Assembly (NCBI RefSeq): GCF_914271485.1
Contig: NZ_CAJZAG010000001.1
Location: 744,001 to 808,000, forward strand
DNA: 64,000 bases
Direction: 5' to 3'
Origin: Cupriavidus pampae
GTDB taxonomy: Bacteria; Pseudomonadota; Gammaproteobacteria; Burkholderiales; Burkholderiaceae
Shown here piece by piece: positions 1 through 7,827 of the stretch. The position numbers were made by a program, and so were the translations under genes. How positions within the stretch are numbered: the stretch's first letter is position 1; every line of letters starts with the position of its first letter. A model generated the notes under the pieces. It was given only the letters and a program-made list of their open reading frames with translations. It was not told the DNA's origin and made no database searches.

Positions 1-166
1 GCGCGGTATCGAGTTCGCGATCATGGCGCGCGTAGTCGAGCGGGTTGTAGCAGAACGCGCAATGCAGCGGGCAACGATATGTCAGTTCCGCGAGCAGCCA
101 CAGCGGTGGGGCAGGTTGGGCGATCGGGGAAGAGGAGTCGGCGCGCGGCTCAGACAAGCCAGCCAC
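1..166 (-). CDS. pqqE: PqqE, PQQ biosynthesis radical SAM peptide cyclase (N-terminal part)
   Basis: Radical SAM enzyme that forms the Glu-Tyr carbon-carbon cross-link in the PqqA peptide, the first chemical step of PQQ synthesis. Only about 55 N-terminal residues lie in the window; the gene runs off the left edge. The stretch reads [13 protein letters not shown] and then the CxxxCxxC cluster motif as CPLHCAFC, which binds the [4Fe-4S] cluster. I propose a GTG start at 164-166, overlapping the end of pqqD by 17 bases; a TTG at 155-157 is an alternative. It is the last pqq gene in transcription order. The identity is firm from the motif and the operon; the start is uncertain. Confidence 0.88.
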   Translation of the reverse strand, partial: MAGLSEPRADSSSPIAQPAPPLWLLAELTYRCPLHCAFCYNPLDYARHDRELDTA

Positions 167-413
167 GCTCGATGGCGTGTTTGACAAAGGTCTCTACCTC
201 CGGAGCAATGCCTTCGATACCGAAGGCCTGTTGCAGTTCTTCCACCATCATGGCGACGGTATGGGCGCCGTCGCAGCGCTGCAGAATCGCGCCCGCGCTG
301 TCATTGAGCTTGACCATGCCTTCCGGATACAGCAGCACCCATGCCTTCTGGGCCTCTTCGAACTGCAGCCGATAGAGCTTGTCGAGCCGGGGCATCTCGA
401 TGTCGTCATTCAT
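150..413 (-). CDS. pqqD: PqqD, PqqA-binding chaperone
   Basis: An 87-residue peptide chaperone (RRE fold) that binds PqqA and presents it to PqqE. It begins with ATG at 411-413 behind an AAGGA ribosome site, 11 bases after the pqqC stop. The sequence has the family pattern, with [18 protein letters not shown] near the N-terminus, then [14 protein letters not shown] and a hydrophobic C-terminus ending in WLV. Length is typical for the family, which is sometimes fused to PqqC elsewhere but is free here. The stop overlaps the proposed pqqE start, so the two are probably translationally coupled. Confidence 0.93.
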   Translation of the reverse strand: MNDDIEMPRLDKLYRLQFEEAQKAWVLLYPEGMVKLNDSAGAILQRCDGAHTVAMMVEELQQAFGIEGIAPEVETFVKHAIERGWLV

Positions 414-424
414 TGAGCTGTCCT

Positions 425-1174
425 TTAATCAGGATACGCCTTTTCAATCGCATCGAGCATCGACCACAGGATGTCGAGCTTGAACTGGAGAATCTCCACC
501 GCGCGGGTCTGTTGCTCGGGCGTGCGGAAATAGTCGAGCGTGACGCGCAGACCGTGATCGACGTCACGCTGCGCGAGGGGAATACGCGAGCGGAAGTACG
601 CCAGGCCCTCGGGCTGGATCCACGGGTACTGATCGGGCCAGCCCGACAGGCGCTCCTTGTGAATCGCGGGCGCGAACATTTCCGTTAGCGACGAGCACAC
701 GGCTTCCTGCCACGGCGCGCGGCGCGCGAAATTCACGTACGCATCCACGGCAAAACGCACGCCGGGCAGCACTAGCTCCTGCGACCACAATTGCTCGCGT
801 GTCAGCCCCACGGCTTCGCCGAGGCGCGTCCATGCCTCGATGCCGCCCGGTTCGGTATCGGTGCCATCGTGATCGAGAATGCGGATCACCCATTCGCGCC
901 GCGTTGCGCGATCGGGGCAATTGGACAGGATCGCGGCATCCTTGAGCGGAATGTTCAACTGGTAGTAGAAACGATTCGCCACCCATCCGCGAATCTGTTC
1001 GGGCGAGCATTGGCCACTGGCCATGCGCCGGTTGAACGGATGATGGATGTGATAACGCGACTCCATGCCGCGCAGGCGCGCCTCGAACGCGGCCAGCGTC
1101 GCTGGAGAGATGGCAGGGAGGCCTTCAGCGGAAACGGCAGCGGAAACTTCAGCGGAAACTTCAGGAGCGGTCAC
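425..1174 (-). CDS. pqqC: PqqC, pyrroloquinoline-quinone synthase
   Basis: Cofactorless oxidase for the last step of PQQ formation (ring closure and eight-electron oxidation of AHQQ). 249 residues. The diagnostic [15 protein letters not shown] segment (about residues 40-54) and the downstream [15 protein letters not shown] segment are present. The start is a GTG at 1172-1174 that overlaps the pqqB stop as GTGA, preceded by a GGAG-like site. The first 20 residues are an odd low-complexity run made of SAEVSA/SAAVSA units that is not part of the conserved fold, so this homologue has an N-terminal extension compared with the usual start just before the [11 protein letters not shown] region. Function is not in doubt. 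Confidence 0.94.
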   Translation of the reverse strand: MTAPEVSAEVSAAVSAEGLPAISPATLAAFEARLRGMESRYHIHHPFNRRMASGQCSPEQIRGWVANRFYYQLNIPLKDAAILSNCPDRATRREWVIRILDHDGTDTEPGGIEAWTRLGEAVGLTREQLWSQELVLPGVRFAVDAYVNFARRAPWQEAVCSSLTEMFAPAIHKERLSGWPDQYPWIQPEGLAYFRSRIPLAQRDVDHGLRVTLDYFRTPEQQTRAVEILQFKLDILWSMLDAIEKAYPD

Positions 1175-2088
1175 AGTGCGATCTCCATGCCGTCATGGGC
1201 GACCTCGATACCATGCGCGGCCAGCTCGCGCCGCTCGGGCGAGTTCTCCACGAGGATCGGATTGGTGTTGTTGATATGGATAAGGATCTTGCGCGCCGCG
1301 CGCGAGGCATCGAGCGCGGCGATCATGCCATCGGGACCCGACTGCGCCAGATGGCCCATATCGCGCGCGCGCTTGGTCGACAGCCCCAGCCGCGGCATTT
1401 CGTCATCGGTCCAGAACGTGCCATCGACGAGCACCACGTCCGCGCGATCGAGTTCGTCACGCACTTCCGGCGACATCGCGCCGAGCCCCGGGGCATAGAA
1501 CGCGCGGCGGCCACTCTTGCGATCGACGATGCGCAGGCCGATATTGTCGCCGGGCTGCGGCGTGGCGCGATTGGGTGAGTAGGGTGGCGGCTTGCTGTCG
1601 AGCGCGATGGCGTGCAGATCCACGTCGGGCAACGGTGGCACGGAGAACGGTCCGCCATCGAGCGCCAGTTCATGCGTCCGTACACCGCAGTAGTGCGACA
1701 GGATGCCGCGCAACGGAAAGCCGCGATCGAGATCGTGCAGTACCGATGGCGTGGCATACAGCGGCAGCGGCTGGCGATGCTCGCGCAGCATCAGCAGACC
1801 GGTCACATGGTCGATCTGCGCATCCATCAGCAACACCGCCGCAATGCCGGTATCGCGCGCGGCACGCGCCGGTTGCAACGCGGGTGTGGCGCGAATCTGT
1901 GCGAGCACGTCGGGCGAGGCATTGACCAGCAGCCAGTCCTGGCCATTGCCGGAAAGCGCGATCGATGACTGCGTGCGCGGCCTGGCATCGATCGTGCCGC
2001 GCCGCACGCCGTCACAGTTCGCGCAGTTGCAGTTCCATTGAGGGAAGCCGCCGCCAGCGGCGGACCCGAGTACGCGAATCGTCGTCAT
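1171..2088 (-). CDS. pqqB: PqqB, metallo-beta-lactamase-fold PQQ biosynthesis protein
   Basis: Metallo-beta-lactamase-fold protein of PQQ synthesis, proposed to hydroxylate the cross-linked Glu-Tyr intermediate. 305 residues, starting [22 protein letters not shown], the family's standard N-terminus with its Cys-rich NCNCANC segment. [15 protein letters not shown] carries the metal-binding DxxxDH-like region. An in-frame ATG nine codons upstream (2115) is rejected because it lies inside the pqqA-pqqB hairpin and adds non-conserved residues; the chosen ATG follows a GGGGA site. The stop overlaps the pqqC start. Confidence 0.94.
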   Translation of the reverse strand: MTTIRVLGSAAGGGFPQWNCNCANCDGVRRGTIDARPRTQSSIALSGNGQDWLLVNASPDVLAQIRATPALQPARAARDTGIAAVLLMDAQIDHVTGLLMLREHRQPLPLYATPSVLHDLDRGFPLRGILSHYCGVRTHELALDGGPFSVPPLPDVDLHAIALDSKPPPYSPNRATPQPGDNIGLRIVDRKSGRRAFYAPGLGAMSPEVRDELDRADVVLVDGTFWTDDEMPRLGLSTKRARDMGHLAQSGPDGMIAALDASRAARKILIHINNTNPILVENSPERRELAAHGIEVAHDGMEIAL

Positions 2089-2117
2089 TGGTCCCCGAGC
2101 TGCAAAACACAACAAAA

Positions 2118-2139
2118 AGCCCGCCGGTAAGGCGGGCTC
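2118..2139 (-). terminator. Intrinsic terminator/attenuator between pqqA and pqqB
   Basis: On the minus strand an 8-bp GC-rich stem (AGCCCGCC with GGCGGGCT, plus one more G at the 5' side) closes a five-base loop and is followed directly by TTTTT. It stands 40 bases past the pqqA stop and 30 bases before the pqqB start. An intrinsic terminator here would let pqqA be transcribed much more than pqqBCDE, fitting the need for excess peptide substrate. Confidence 0.85.
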
Positions 2140-2178
2140 ATGCCAGACGGATGGCGATGGCCCAAAGGCACATCGGCA

Positions 2179-2253
2179 TCAGCGGTTGGCGATATACATC
2201 GTGATTTCGAAGCCGAAACGCAGATCGGTATAAGCAGGGGTGGTCCAGGTCAT
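2179..2253 (-). CDS. pqqA: PqqA, PQQ precursor peptide
   Basis: A 24-residue ribosomally made peptide from whose Glu and Tyr PQQ is built. It reads MTWTTPAYTDLRFGFEITMYIANR; E16 and Y20 have the required ExxxY spacing and the N-terminal MxWxxPAY is typical. ATG at 2251-2253 follows a strong AAGGAG site. It is the first gene of the operon and is separated from pqqB by a hairpin terminator. Too short for most gene callers, but unambiguous. Confidence 0.96.
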   Translation of the reverse strand: MTWTTPAYTDLRFGFEITMYIANR

Positions 2254-2316
2254 CCGTCAACTCCTTCAAGTTAAGAGATAGCAGGAACGTTAAGCATAGA
2301 ACACCCGGAGCCAGTA

Positions 2317-2333
2317 TGCATTGCTGCAATGCA
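2317..2333. promoter_or_regulatory. Perfect 17-bp palindrome upstream of pqqA
   Basis: TGCATTGC-T-GCAATGCA, perfect 8-bp arms around one base, 64 bases upstream of the pqqA ATG and just after the stop of the GntR-family gene. No T-run follows in either direction, so an operator for the pqq promoter is more likely than a terminator. The binding protein is unknown. Confidence 0.5.
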
Positions 2334-2350
2334 ATAAATCGAGGAGAGCC

Positions 2351-3097
2351 TTACTCGCGGTGGAAGATGCTATGGAAATCCGGCGCGCCGGTCTCGCGCA
2401 CGCTCAGGTCCAGCGACCCCTCGATATGCCGCAGGTGGTCGACCATCAGCGCCTCCGCGCGCGCGGTATCGCGCCGCTCGATCGCATCGACGAGGTCCCG
2501 ATGCTCGTGCTCGGGGCAGGCGGGGGCGCCCGGCCGATCGTACAGCGTGATGATCAGGCAGGTCAGCGACACCATCTCGCGCACCAGTTTTTCCAGGATC
2601 GCATTGCCGGCGAGCTCGGCCAGGAAAATATGGAACGCGCCGGACAAGCGAATCACGGCCGCGCGATCGCCGCGTGCGCGCGCCGCGTCTTCCTGGCCGA
2701 TATGGTTGCGCATCGCGCGGATCTGCGCGGGCGTGGCCTCCGCGGCGAGCAGTGCGGCCAGTTCGCGCTCGACCATGCGGCGCGCCTGGAACACCTGCCG
2801 CGCTTCCTCGATGGTCGGGCTTGAAATAAACGCGCCGCGATTCGGAATCAGCGTGACGAGCTTCTCATGGGCCAGACGCGCGAACACCTGACGGATACGC
2901 GCGCGGCTTGCCCCGGTCACTTCGCATAATCGTTCCTCGACGAGCTTGGTGCCGGCCAGCAGCCGGTGCTCCATGATTGCGGTATGCAGATCGCGATAGA
3001 TCGATTCATTAAGCGATTGCTCGGCGTCGGCCGCGGTATTGATGTCTTCGGCCCCGTTGCTGACATCTTCGGGTGCCGGTTTGCGCTTGGTAGCCAT
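2351..3097 (-). CDS. GntR-family transcriptional regulator (FCD/FadR subfamily)
   Basis: DNA-binding regulator of 248 residues. A winged helix-turn-helix (about residues 30-95, with SIYRDLHTAIMEH and the recognition region GASRARIRQVFARL) is followed by an all-helical FCD ligand domain rich in Arg/Glu (RRMVERELAALL onward). The start MATKRKPAP was chosen because the 21 residues before it have no regulator character. It is third in line after the NCS1 permease and the racemase on the same strand, 85 bases beyond the racemase stop, so it most likely senses a purine or ureide-type ligand and controls these genes. Candidate operators lie at 5472-5499 and, weaker, in its own leader at 3153-3162. 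Confidence 0.85.
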   Translation of the reverse strand: MATKRKPAPEDVSNGAEDINTAADAEQSLNESIYRDLHTAIMEHRLLAGTKLVEERLCEVTGASRARIRQVFARLAHEKLVTLIPNRGAFISSPTIEEARQVFQARRMVERELAALLAAEATPAQIRAMRNHIGQEDAARARGDRAAVIRLSGAFHIFLAELAGNAILEKLVREMVSLTCLIITLYDRPGAPACPEHEHRDLVDAIERRDTARAEALMVDHLRHIEGSLDLSVRETGAPDFHSIFHRE

Positions 3098-3152
3098 GAG
3101 CGAAACGATATGCCCGGCGCTTGCACCGGAATGGGGACAATTGATGGGCATA

Positions 3153-3162
3153 TCGTACACAA
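3153..3162. promoter_or_regulatory. Candidate second GntR operator in the regulator's leader
   Basis: TCGT-AC-ACAA, one mismatch from the TTGT-N2-ACAA core of the dyad upstream of the NCS1 gene, 56 bases before the regulator's start. It supports autoregulation only weakly because a 10-base motif with one mismatch can occur by chance. Confidence 0.3.
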
Positions 3163-3182
3163 CAACGGCTACGGACGACGCA

Positions 3183-3917
3183 TCATTTCAGTGCGTAGTC
3201 GGACAGCAGACCTGAATAGGCCTTCGGCAACGGCCGCGCAAAGTCCCCGCGCTTGCTCGTGGCCAGCCGCAGCGACACCAGTGCTTCGGCCATTTTCACC
3301 GCGCAGGCCACGCCATCGATCACGGGCACGCCGAGCGTTTCGCCGATTTCCTCGCACAGGTCGGTCATGCCCGCGCAGCCGAGCACGATGCAATCGCTGC
3401 GATCCTCGGCCAGCGCGCGCCGGCACTCGTCGGTGATGATGCGGCGCGCGTCGGAGCCGGGCTTTTCGAGATCGAGCACCGGCAGGTCGCTCGCGCGCAC
3501 GTTGCGGCAGAAGCGTTCCATGCCATAGCGCTCCGCGAGGTGCCACGCGATATTGCAGGTGCGCGCGAGCGTGGTGACCACGCTGAAGCCCGTGCCGATC
3601 ATGCTGGCCGCGTGCATCGCGGCCTCCGCGATGCCGATCACCGGCCCGCGCGCGAGCTCGCGCGCGGCATACAGCCCTGGGTCACCGAAACAGGCAATAA
3701 CATAGCCATCGACGTGTTCCTGTTCGCCGAGCCGGACTTCCTCGAGAATGCCCGGCACGCTGAGCGCCTCGTCATAGTGGCTCTCGATCGAGGCCGGTCC
3801 CATGCGCGGGCTCACGGCCACGATGCGCGTGTCGCGGCCCGCCACCGCGCGCGCGCACTCGCCGATCTTGTCGGTCATGCTCTGGGTGGTATTGGGGTTG
3901 ATGATCTTGAGCTTCAT
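3183..3917 (-). CDS. Asp/Glu/hydantoin racemase family protein (allantoin/hydantoin racemase-like)
   Basis: Cofactor-independent racemase of 244 residues that interconverts enantiomers of a hydantoin, allantoin or related compound. It opens MKLKIINPNTTQSMT, the typical family start, and has two Cys in the expected places: IACFGDP (about residue 77) and VLGCAGMTDL (about residue 183), the two-base catalytic pair. The start is ATG at 3915-3917; a much longer open frame upstream overlaps the permease gene and is not used. It sits 23 bases after the NCS1 permease and is probably cotranscribed. No hydantoinase, allantoinase or amidohydrolase lies next to it, so the substrate stays open. Confidence 0.83.
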   Translation of the reverse strand: MKLKIINPNTTQSMTDKIGECARAVAGRDTRIVAVSPRMGPASIESHYDEALSVPGILEEVRLGEQEHVDGYVIACFGDPGLYAARELARGPVIGIAEAAMHAASMIGTGFSVVTTLARTCNIAWHLAERYGMERFCRNVRASDLPVLDLEKPGSDARRIITDECRRALAEDRSDCIVLGCAGMTDLCEEIGETLGVPVIDGVACAVKMAEALVSLRLATSKRGDFARPLPKAYSGLLSDYALK

Positions 3918-3940
3918 GGCGATGTTCAATAAGGGGAGAT

Positions 3941-5437
3941 TCACACAAGGTGGGCACGCATCATGCGCGGTGCCAGCGCACGGTAGAGCACCAGTGCAAT
4001 ACCCATGCCGACGAACCAGCTGTAGTTGGCGAGACCCTGCCAGGCCGGCACGATCACGCAGAGGATCGGGATGATCGCGGACGGGATCATGGTGGCGACG
4101 GCGGCGGGGTTGTAACCCTTGCTGTACCAGTAGCGGCCCGTGGGGCGCAGCGTGTAGAGATCGTCCACGTTCACGCGCTGGCGCCGCACGAGGTAGTAGT
4201 CGGCGATCAGGATGCCGAACAGCGGACCGATGAATGCGCCAAGCACGTCGAGCGTGTAGTGGATCATCGTCGGGTGGTTGTACAGGTTCCACGGCGTGAT
4301 GAAGATCGATGCCACCGCGGCGATCATGCCGCCCGTGCGCCAGCTGATGTGCTTGGGCGAGACGTTGGAGAAGTCGAACGCCGGCGAGACGAAGTTGGCG
4401 ACGATATTGATGCCGATGGTGGCCGTCATGAACGTGAACACGCCAAGCAGCATCGCGAACGTGCTGTCGATATGGCTCACTGTTTCGACCGGATCGGTGA
4501 TCAGCTTGCCGAACACGGGCAGCGTGGCCGAGGTGGTGATCACGGTCAGCAGCGAGAAGCCCAGGAAGTTGACGGGCAGGCCCCAGAAGTTGCCGCGACG
4601 CACCGAGCGGAAGTCTTTCGCATAACGCGAGAAGTCACCGAAGTTGAGCATCGGGCCCGAGAAGTACGAGACCACCAGCGCGATCGCCGACAGCATGACG
4701 GGTACCGCATCCCAGCCCTGGTACTTGAGGAAACTCAGCGTGAAGTTGACGTTCTCCCAGCCGGCCTTGGACACGAGCCAGATGGCCAGCGCGATCATCA
4801 CCACGTACACGGCGGGGCCAGCCCAGTCGATGAACTTGCGGATGGTCTCCATGCCGGTCCAGAACACCAGGGCCTGCAGCACCCACAGCGTCATGAATGC
4901 GCACCAGCCCAGCGTGGAAAGCCCGGCGAAGCCGTGGAGCTTCACGTCCGCATACGGCGCGAGCGATGGCGCGAAATGCAGCGCGAGAATCAGGAACGCG
5001 CTGGAGGCAAGGTAGGTCTGGATGCCGTACCACGCCACCGCGATCAGGCCGCGGATGATGGCGGGAATATTGGCGCCGAGCACGCCGAACGAGGCGCGGC
5101 AGATCACGGGGTAGGGCACGCCGGTGACCTGGCTCGGCTTGGCCACGAGATTGCAGAAGAACTGCACGATCAGGATGCCGACCAGCAGCGACACCAGCAC
5201 CTGCCAGCTCGAGAGGCCGAGCGCGAACAGGCTGCCGGCGGTGATGTAGCCGCCCACGCTGTGCACATCGGACATCCAGAACGCGAAGATGTTGTAGGTG
5301 CCCCAGGTCTGCTTGCGCAGCGGCGCAAGGTCCTCGTTGGTGAGCCGCTCGTCGTACCCTGGCTTGATCAAGGCATTGCTCTCGGGATGGCTGGATCCGA
5401 TGGTATCGACGGCCGACGGCGCTGTCACTTGCATCAT
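3941..5437 (-). CDS. NCS1-family nucleobase/hydantoin/allantoin permease
   Basis: Cytoplasmic-membrane symporter of the nucleobase:cation symporter-1 family, 498 residues with about 12 hydrophobic segments. Family markers include WGTYNIFAFWMSDVHSVGGY near residue 45 and SQVTGVPYPVICRASFG (about residues 100-116). Start: of two adjacent ATGs, 5437 has an AGGAG site seven bases upstream and is preferred to the longer ATG at 5464. It leads the permease-racemase-GntR unit and imports the likely racemase substrate. Purines, allantoin or hydantoins cannot be told apart from sequence. Confidence 0.88.
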   Translation of the reverse strand: MMQVTAPSAVDTIGSSHPESNALIKPGYDERLTNEDLAPLRKQTWGTYNIFAFWMSDVHSVGGYITAGSLFALGLSSWQVLVSLLVGILIVQFFCNLVAKPSQVTGVPYPVICRASFGVLGANIPAIIRGLIAVAWYGIQTYLASSAFLILALHFAPSLAPYADVKLHGFAGLSTLGWCAFMTLWVLQALVFWTGMETIRKFIDWAGPAVYVVMIALAIWLVSKAGWENVNFTLSFLKYQGWDAVPVMLSAIALVVSYFSGPMLNFGDFSRYAKDFRSVRRGNFWGLPVNFLGFSLLTVITTSATLPVFGKLITDPVETVSHIDSTFAMLLGVFTFMTATIGINIVANFVSPAFDFSNVSPKHISWRTGGMIAAVASIFITPWNLYNHPTMIHYTLDVLGAFIGPLFGILIADYYLVRRQRVNVDDLYTLRPTGRYWYSKGYNPAAVATMIPSAIIPILCVIVPAWQGLANYSWFVGMGIALVLYRALAPRMMRAHLV

Positions 5438-5471
5438 GTGTGTCTCCTGTGGCCCTGCGCTCACATGATTG

Positions 5472-5499
5472 AGAACAGGATTGTCTACAAAATTGTTCT
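5472..5499. promoter_or_regulatory. Nested dyad, candidate GntR operator of the permease operon
   Basis: Two inverted repeats share one centre (5485/5486): an inner TTGT-CT-ACAA and an outer AGAACA ... TGTTCT, each with perfect arms. It lies 35-62 bases upstream of the permease ATG, where an FCD-type GntR protein would block or steer the promoter. TTGT-N2-ACAA-like cores are common for this regulator subfamily. Confidence 0.6.
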
Positions 5500-5552
5500 T
5501 ATGTGTGAACGAAGTTGTAGGTCACGGAGATTTGATTGTCAACATCAGGGCA

Positions 5553-5580
5553 GCCGTATGAGGGCAAGCCCTGATACGGC
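5553..5580. terminator. Strong hairpin after the hypothetical gene, terminator-like without T-run
   Basis: GCCGTAT pairs with ATACGGC, then after one mismatch AGGG pairs with CCCT around a small loop. It sits 36 bases after the stop of the minus-strand hypothetical gene and upstream of the permease promoter. No U-tract follows, so it may only protect the 3' end of the transcript. Confidence 0.3.
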
Positions 5581-5616
5581 AAGACGGGAACTGCTGGGGG
5601 AGGTGGTCCGAGCGCC

Positions 5617-5922
5617 TTATTTGGTGGCGTCGGTGGGGTCTGCTGCGGGCTGGAACTGGGCGCTCCAGGGCAGGAATTTGGAGTAGAGCAGGCGCATGCG
5701 ATCGGCGTCCGGCGGGACCGCGATCTCGCCGCGGATTTCCATGAACGCGATGGTCGCCTGCAGCAGCTTGGCATGTGCGTAACGATCGCGGACGGGCACA
5801 TAGGCGTGGAGATTGCGCCAGCGCATGCCGGTGCATTCGACGTTGGGCATGCCCAGTGCGCAATAGATGACGCCGCGCGAATAGAGGTGCCACATATGCC
5901 AGTAACTGCTTGCCGCGGCCAT
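5617..5922 (-). CDS. Hypothetical protein, 101 residues
   Basis: I do not recognise the family. From ATG 5922 the protein reads MAAASSYWHMWHLYSRGVIY and continues as a compact soluble sequence rich in Trp, Tyr and Arg with a charged middle (RDRYAHAKLLQATIAFMEIRGE). Two other open minus-strand frames overlap it; this one was chosen because its residue composition looks like a folded protein while the others are Arg/Pro/Ser-rich shadows. An upstream in-frame ATG (6048) would add 42 residues of poor composition. The ribosome site is weak (GGGAAC). Confidence 0.5.
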   Translation of the reverse strand: MAAASSYWHMWHLYSRGVIYCALGMPNVECTGMRWRNLHAYVPVRDRYAHAKLLQATIAFMEIRGEIAVPPDADRMRLLYSKFLPWSAQFQPAADPTDATK

Positions 5923-6056
5923 CGTGCCAAGGTTCCCGATCGGTGGTGAGTGTCCGATCTTACCGGCGCCGACATGCGGCGGGAATCGCGGTGTGTGGGG
6001 TAGGCCGCATGCAATACACGAATACTGACGCAGCACAAACAGACACAAGAAAAGTT

Positions 6057-6093
6057 AACAAAAAAGGCCAACAAAAAAGCCAACAAAAAAGGC
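6057..6093. repeat. Short A-rich tandem repeat (three units)
   Basis: Three consecutive 12-13 base units of AACAAAAAAGGCC / AACAAAAAAGCC / AACAAAAAAGGC run directly into the terminator behind the PpiC gene. They lie in the gap of about 220 bases (5923-6140) between the hypothetical and PpiC genes, where I see no other gene. Confidence 0.7.
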
Positions 6094-6111
6094 ACCCGAA
6101 GGTGCCTTTTT
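6085..6111. terminator. Bidirectional intrinsic terminator
   Basis: GGCACC-CGAA-GGTGCC: a six-bp stem with a stable tetraloop, flanked by AAAAAA on the left and TTTTT on the right, so it works on both strands. It lies 30 bases past the stop of the minus-strand PpiC gene. Confidence 0.85.
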
Positions 6112-6140
6112 GCGATGCCGCCGAACTGGCGCGTGGATCC

Positions 6141-6935
6141 TTACTGGATCTTCGCCTTGTCCTTCAGCGACTTCATCATGGCCTGGAACTGCTCGCGCTG
6201 CCATGCCTGGTCGCCCATCAGCATCTGCTGCAGCTGCGGCTTGACCTCTTCGAACGACGGAATCTTCTGGTCGCGTACATCGACGAGTTCGATGATGTGC
6301 CAGCCGAATTGCGTCTTGACCGGGGTATCGGTCATCTGGCCCTTCTTCAGGCCGGTCATCGCGGCCGAGAATTCGGGCACGTAGCTGCCGCTGTTGGCCC
6401 AGTCCAGATCGCCGCCGTTGGTGGCGGAGCCGGTGTCCTTCGACGAAGCCTTGGCTACGTCCTCGAACTTGGCGCCGGCCTTGATCTTGGCGATGATCGC
6501 CTTGGCGTCGGCTTCTTTCTCCACGAGGATGTGGCGGGCGTGGTATTCCTTGCCGTTACCGAACTGCGACTTGATCTTCTCGTATTGCGCGCGCAGTTCG
6601 TCGTCACCTGCGCCATGCGTCTTGACGTAGTCTTCGAACACCGCGCCGGCCAGCACGTTCAGGCGGGCCTGCTCGAGTTGTTCCTGCACATCGTCGCGTT
6701 GCGTAATGCCACGCTTGTTGGCTTCCTGCAGCAGCAGTTCGCGGTCGATCAGCATGGTGCGCGCGCGGTCCCGCAGTTCGGGATTCGCGGGCTGGCCAGT
6801 ACCGGCGATCAGCTTGTCCAGCTTGGCCGAGGGGATGGGCTTGCCATTCACGACGGCGGCATTCTGGGCAAACGCAGGCAGGCAGCCAGCGGCGAGCACA
6901 GCGGCCAGGCTGAACGAGAGGACGGTAATCTTCAT
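6141..6935 (-). CDS. Periplasmic PpiC-type (parvulin) peptidyl-prolyl cis-trans isomerase
   Basis: Exported folding factor of 264 residues that isomerises prolyl bonds in envelope proteins. A signal peptide (about residues 1-23, ending PAFAQ) is followed by a helical SurA/PrsA-like chaperone part and a parvulin domain from about residue 130: YHARHILVEKEADAKAII, then GDLDWANSG, PEFSAAMTGLKKGQ and the FGWHIIELVD signature. The C-terminus is a basic helical tail. A strong bidirectional terminator follows. BolA lies 17 bases upstream, so the gene may be cotranscribed with yciB and bolA. Confidence 0.93.
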   Translation of the reverse strand: MKITVLSFSLAAVLAAGCLPAFAQNAAVVNGKPIPSAKLDKLIAGTGQPANPELRDRARTMLIDRELLLQEANKRGITQRDDVQEQLEQARLNVLAGAVFEDYVKTHGAGDDELRAQYEKIKSQFGNGKEYHARHILVEKEADAKAIIAKIKAGAKFEDVAKASSKDTGSATNGGDLDWANSGSYVPEFSAAMTGLKKGQMTDTPVKTQFGWHIIELVDVRDQKIPSFEEVKPQLQQMLMGDQAWQREQFQAMMKSLKDKAKIQ

Positions 6936-6952
6936 GGGAGATCTAGCGAAAT

Positions 6953-7231
6953 CTAGCGGGATTGATATTCTTCGTCGGTGTATGCGCTGACCGCCAGAGC
7001 GTGAATCTGGACGGGGAACAAGCTGCGCAGCGCATCATACACCATGCGGTGACGGGTCACGCGCGACTTGCCCGCGAATTGATCACTGACAATTGTCACG
7101 TCATAGTGACCGCCGCCCGAGGCCGCGCCCGCGTGGCCGGCATGGGCCGCGCTGTCATCGCGTACGGTCAGGTAGGTGGGCTCGAGCGCCGCGCGCAGCA
7201 GCGCATCGATATGGGTGGGATCGGCTGCCAT
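6953..7231 (-). CDS. bolA: BolA-family protein
   Basis: Small (92-residue) BolA-fold protein that pairs with monothiol glutaredoxins in iron-sulfur handling and affects morphology under stress. The family segment GGHYDVTIVSDQFAGKSRVTRH is clear, followed by HRMVYDALRSLFP and the conserved IHALAVSAYT. Its ATG overlaps the yciB stop by one base (TGATG), so it is translationally coupled to it. The Ala/Gly/His-rich loop before the conserved segment is a little longer than usual. Confidence 0.92.
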   Translation of the reverse strand: MAADPTHIDALLRAALEPTYLTVRDDSAAHAGHAGAASGGGHYDVTIVSDQFAGKSRVTRHRMVYDALRSLFPVQIHALAVSAYTDEEYQSR

Positions 7232-7797
7232 CAGTCGGGCCTCTTGTCCGTGGCGGCATCGACCACCGGTGCCTCATGCATATGGCGCGACAACCAGATG
7301 CTCTGCACGACGATAAACACCACCATGAGCCCCATGCTGCCAAACAGCTTGAAGTTCACCCAGGTGTCGGTATCGAACGTGAAGGCCACGTACAGGTTGA
7401 GCACGCCCATTGCCGCGAAGAAGCCGGCCCAGGCCAGGTTCAGGCGGCCCCAGACCGAATCTGGCAGCGTCACCTGCTTTTCCATCATGGCGCGGATCAG
7501 ATTCTTGCGCCAGATCGCCGCGGACGCGATCAGCGTGACCGCGAACCCCCAGTACAGCACGGTCGGCTTCCACTTGATGAACGTCTCGTTGTGCAACAGG
7601 ATCGTCGCCCCGCCGAACACCACGATGATCAGCAGGCTGATCCATTGCATCGGCTCCACCTTGCCGTGGCGAATGCGGACCCAGGCGATCTGCAGCACCG
7701 TCGCGGCAATCGCCACGCCGGTGGCCGGATAGATGCCGAACATCTTGAAGGCGACGAAGAACAGGATGACCGGAAACAGGTCGAACAGGAATTTCAT
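7231..7797 (-). CDS. yciB: YciB/IspZ-like inner membrane septation protein A
   Basis: Inner-membrane protein of 188 residues with five to six hydrophobic segments, implicated in cell-envelope and septum integrity. It begins [19 protein letters not shown] and contains [19 protein letters not shown] and [22 protein letters not shown], which are family signatures. It leads directly into bolA and then the PpiC gene, a common order in Burkholderiales. Confidence 0.93.
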   Translation of the reverse strand: MKFLFDLFPVILFFVAFKMFGIYPATGVAIAATVLQIAWVRIRHGKVEPMQWISLLIIVVFGGATILLHNETFIKWKPTVLYWGFAVTLIASAAIWRKNLIRAMMEKQVTLPDSVWGRLNLAWAGFFAAMGVLNLYVAFTFDTDTWVNFKLFGSMGLMVVFIVVQSIWLSRHMHEAPVVDAATDKRPD

Positions 7798-7827
7798 GCG
7801 TGGCGTGCCCTGACAGCAATGAGGGGG

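Noticed and set aside
3950..5686. A 578-codon open frame on the plus strand
   Set aside because: It is antisense to the NCS1 permease and His/Arg/Glu-rich, a high-GC shadow with no family features.
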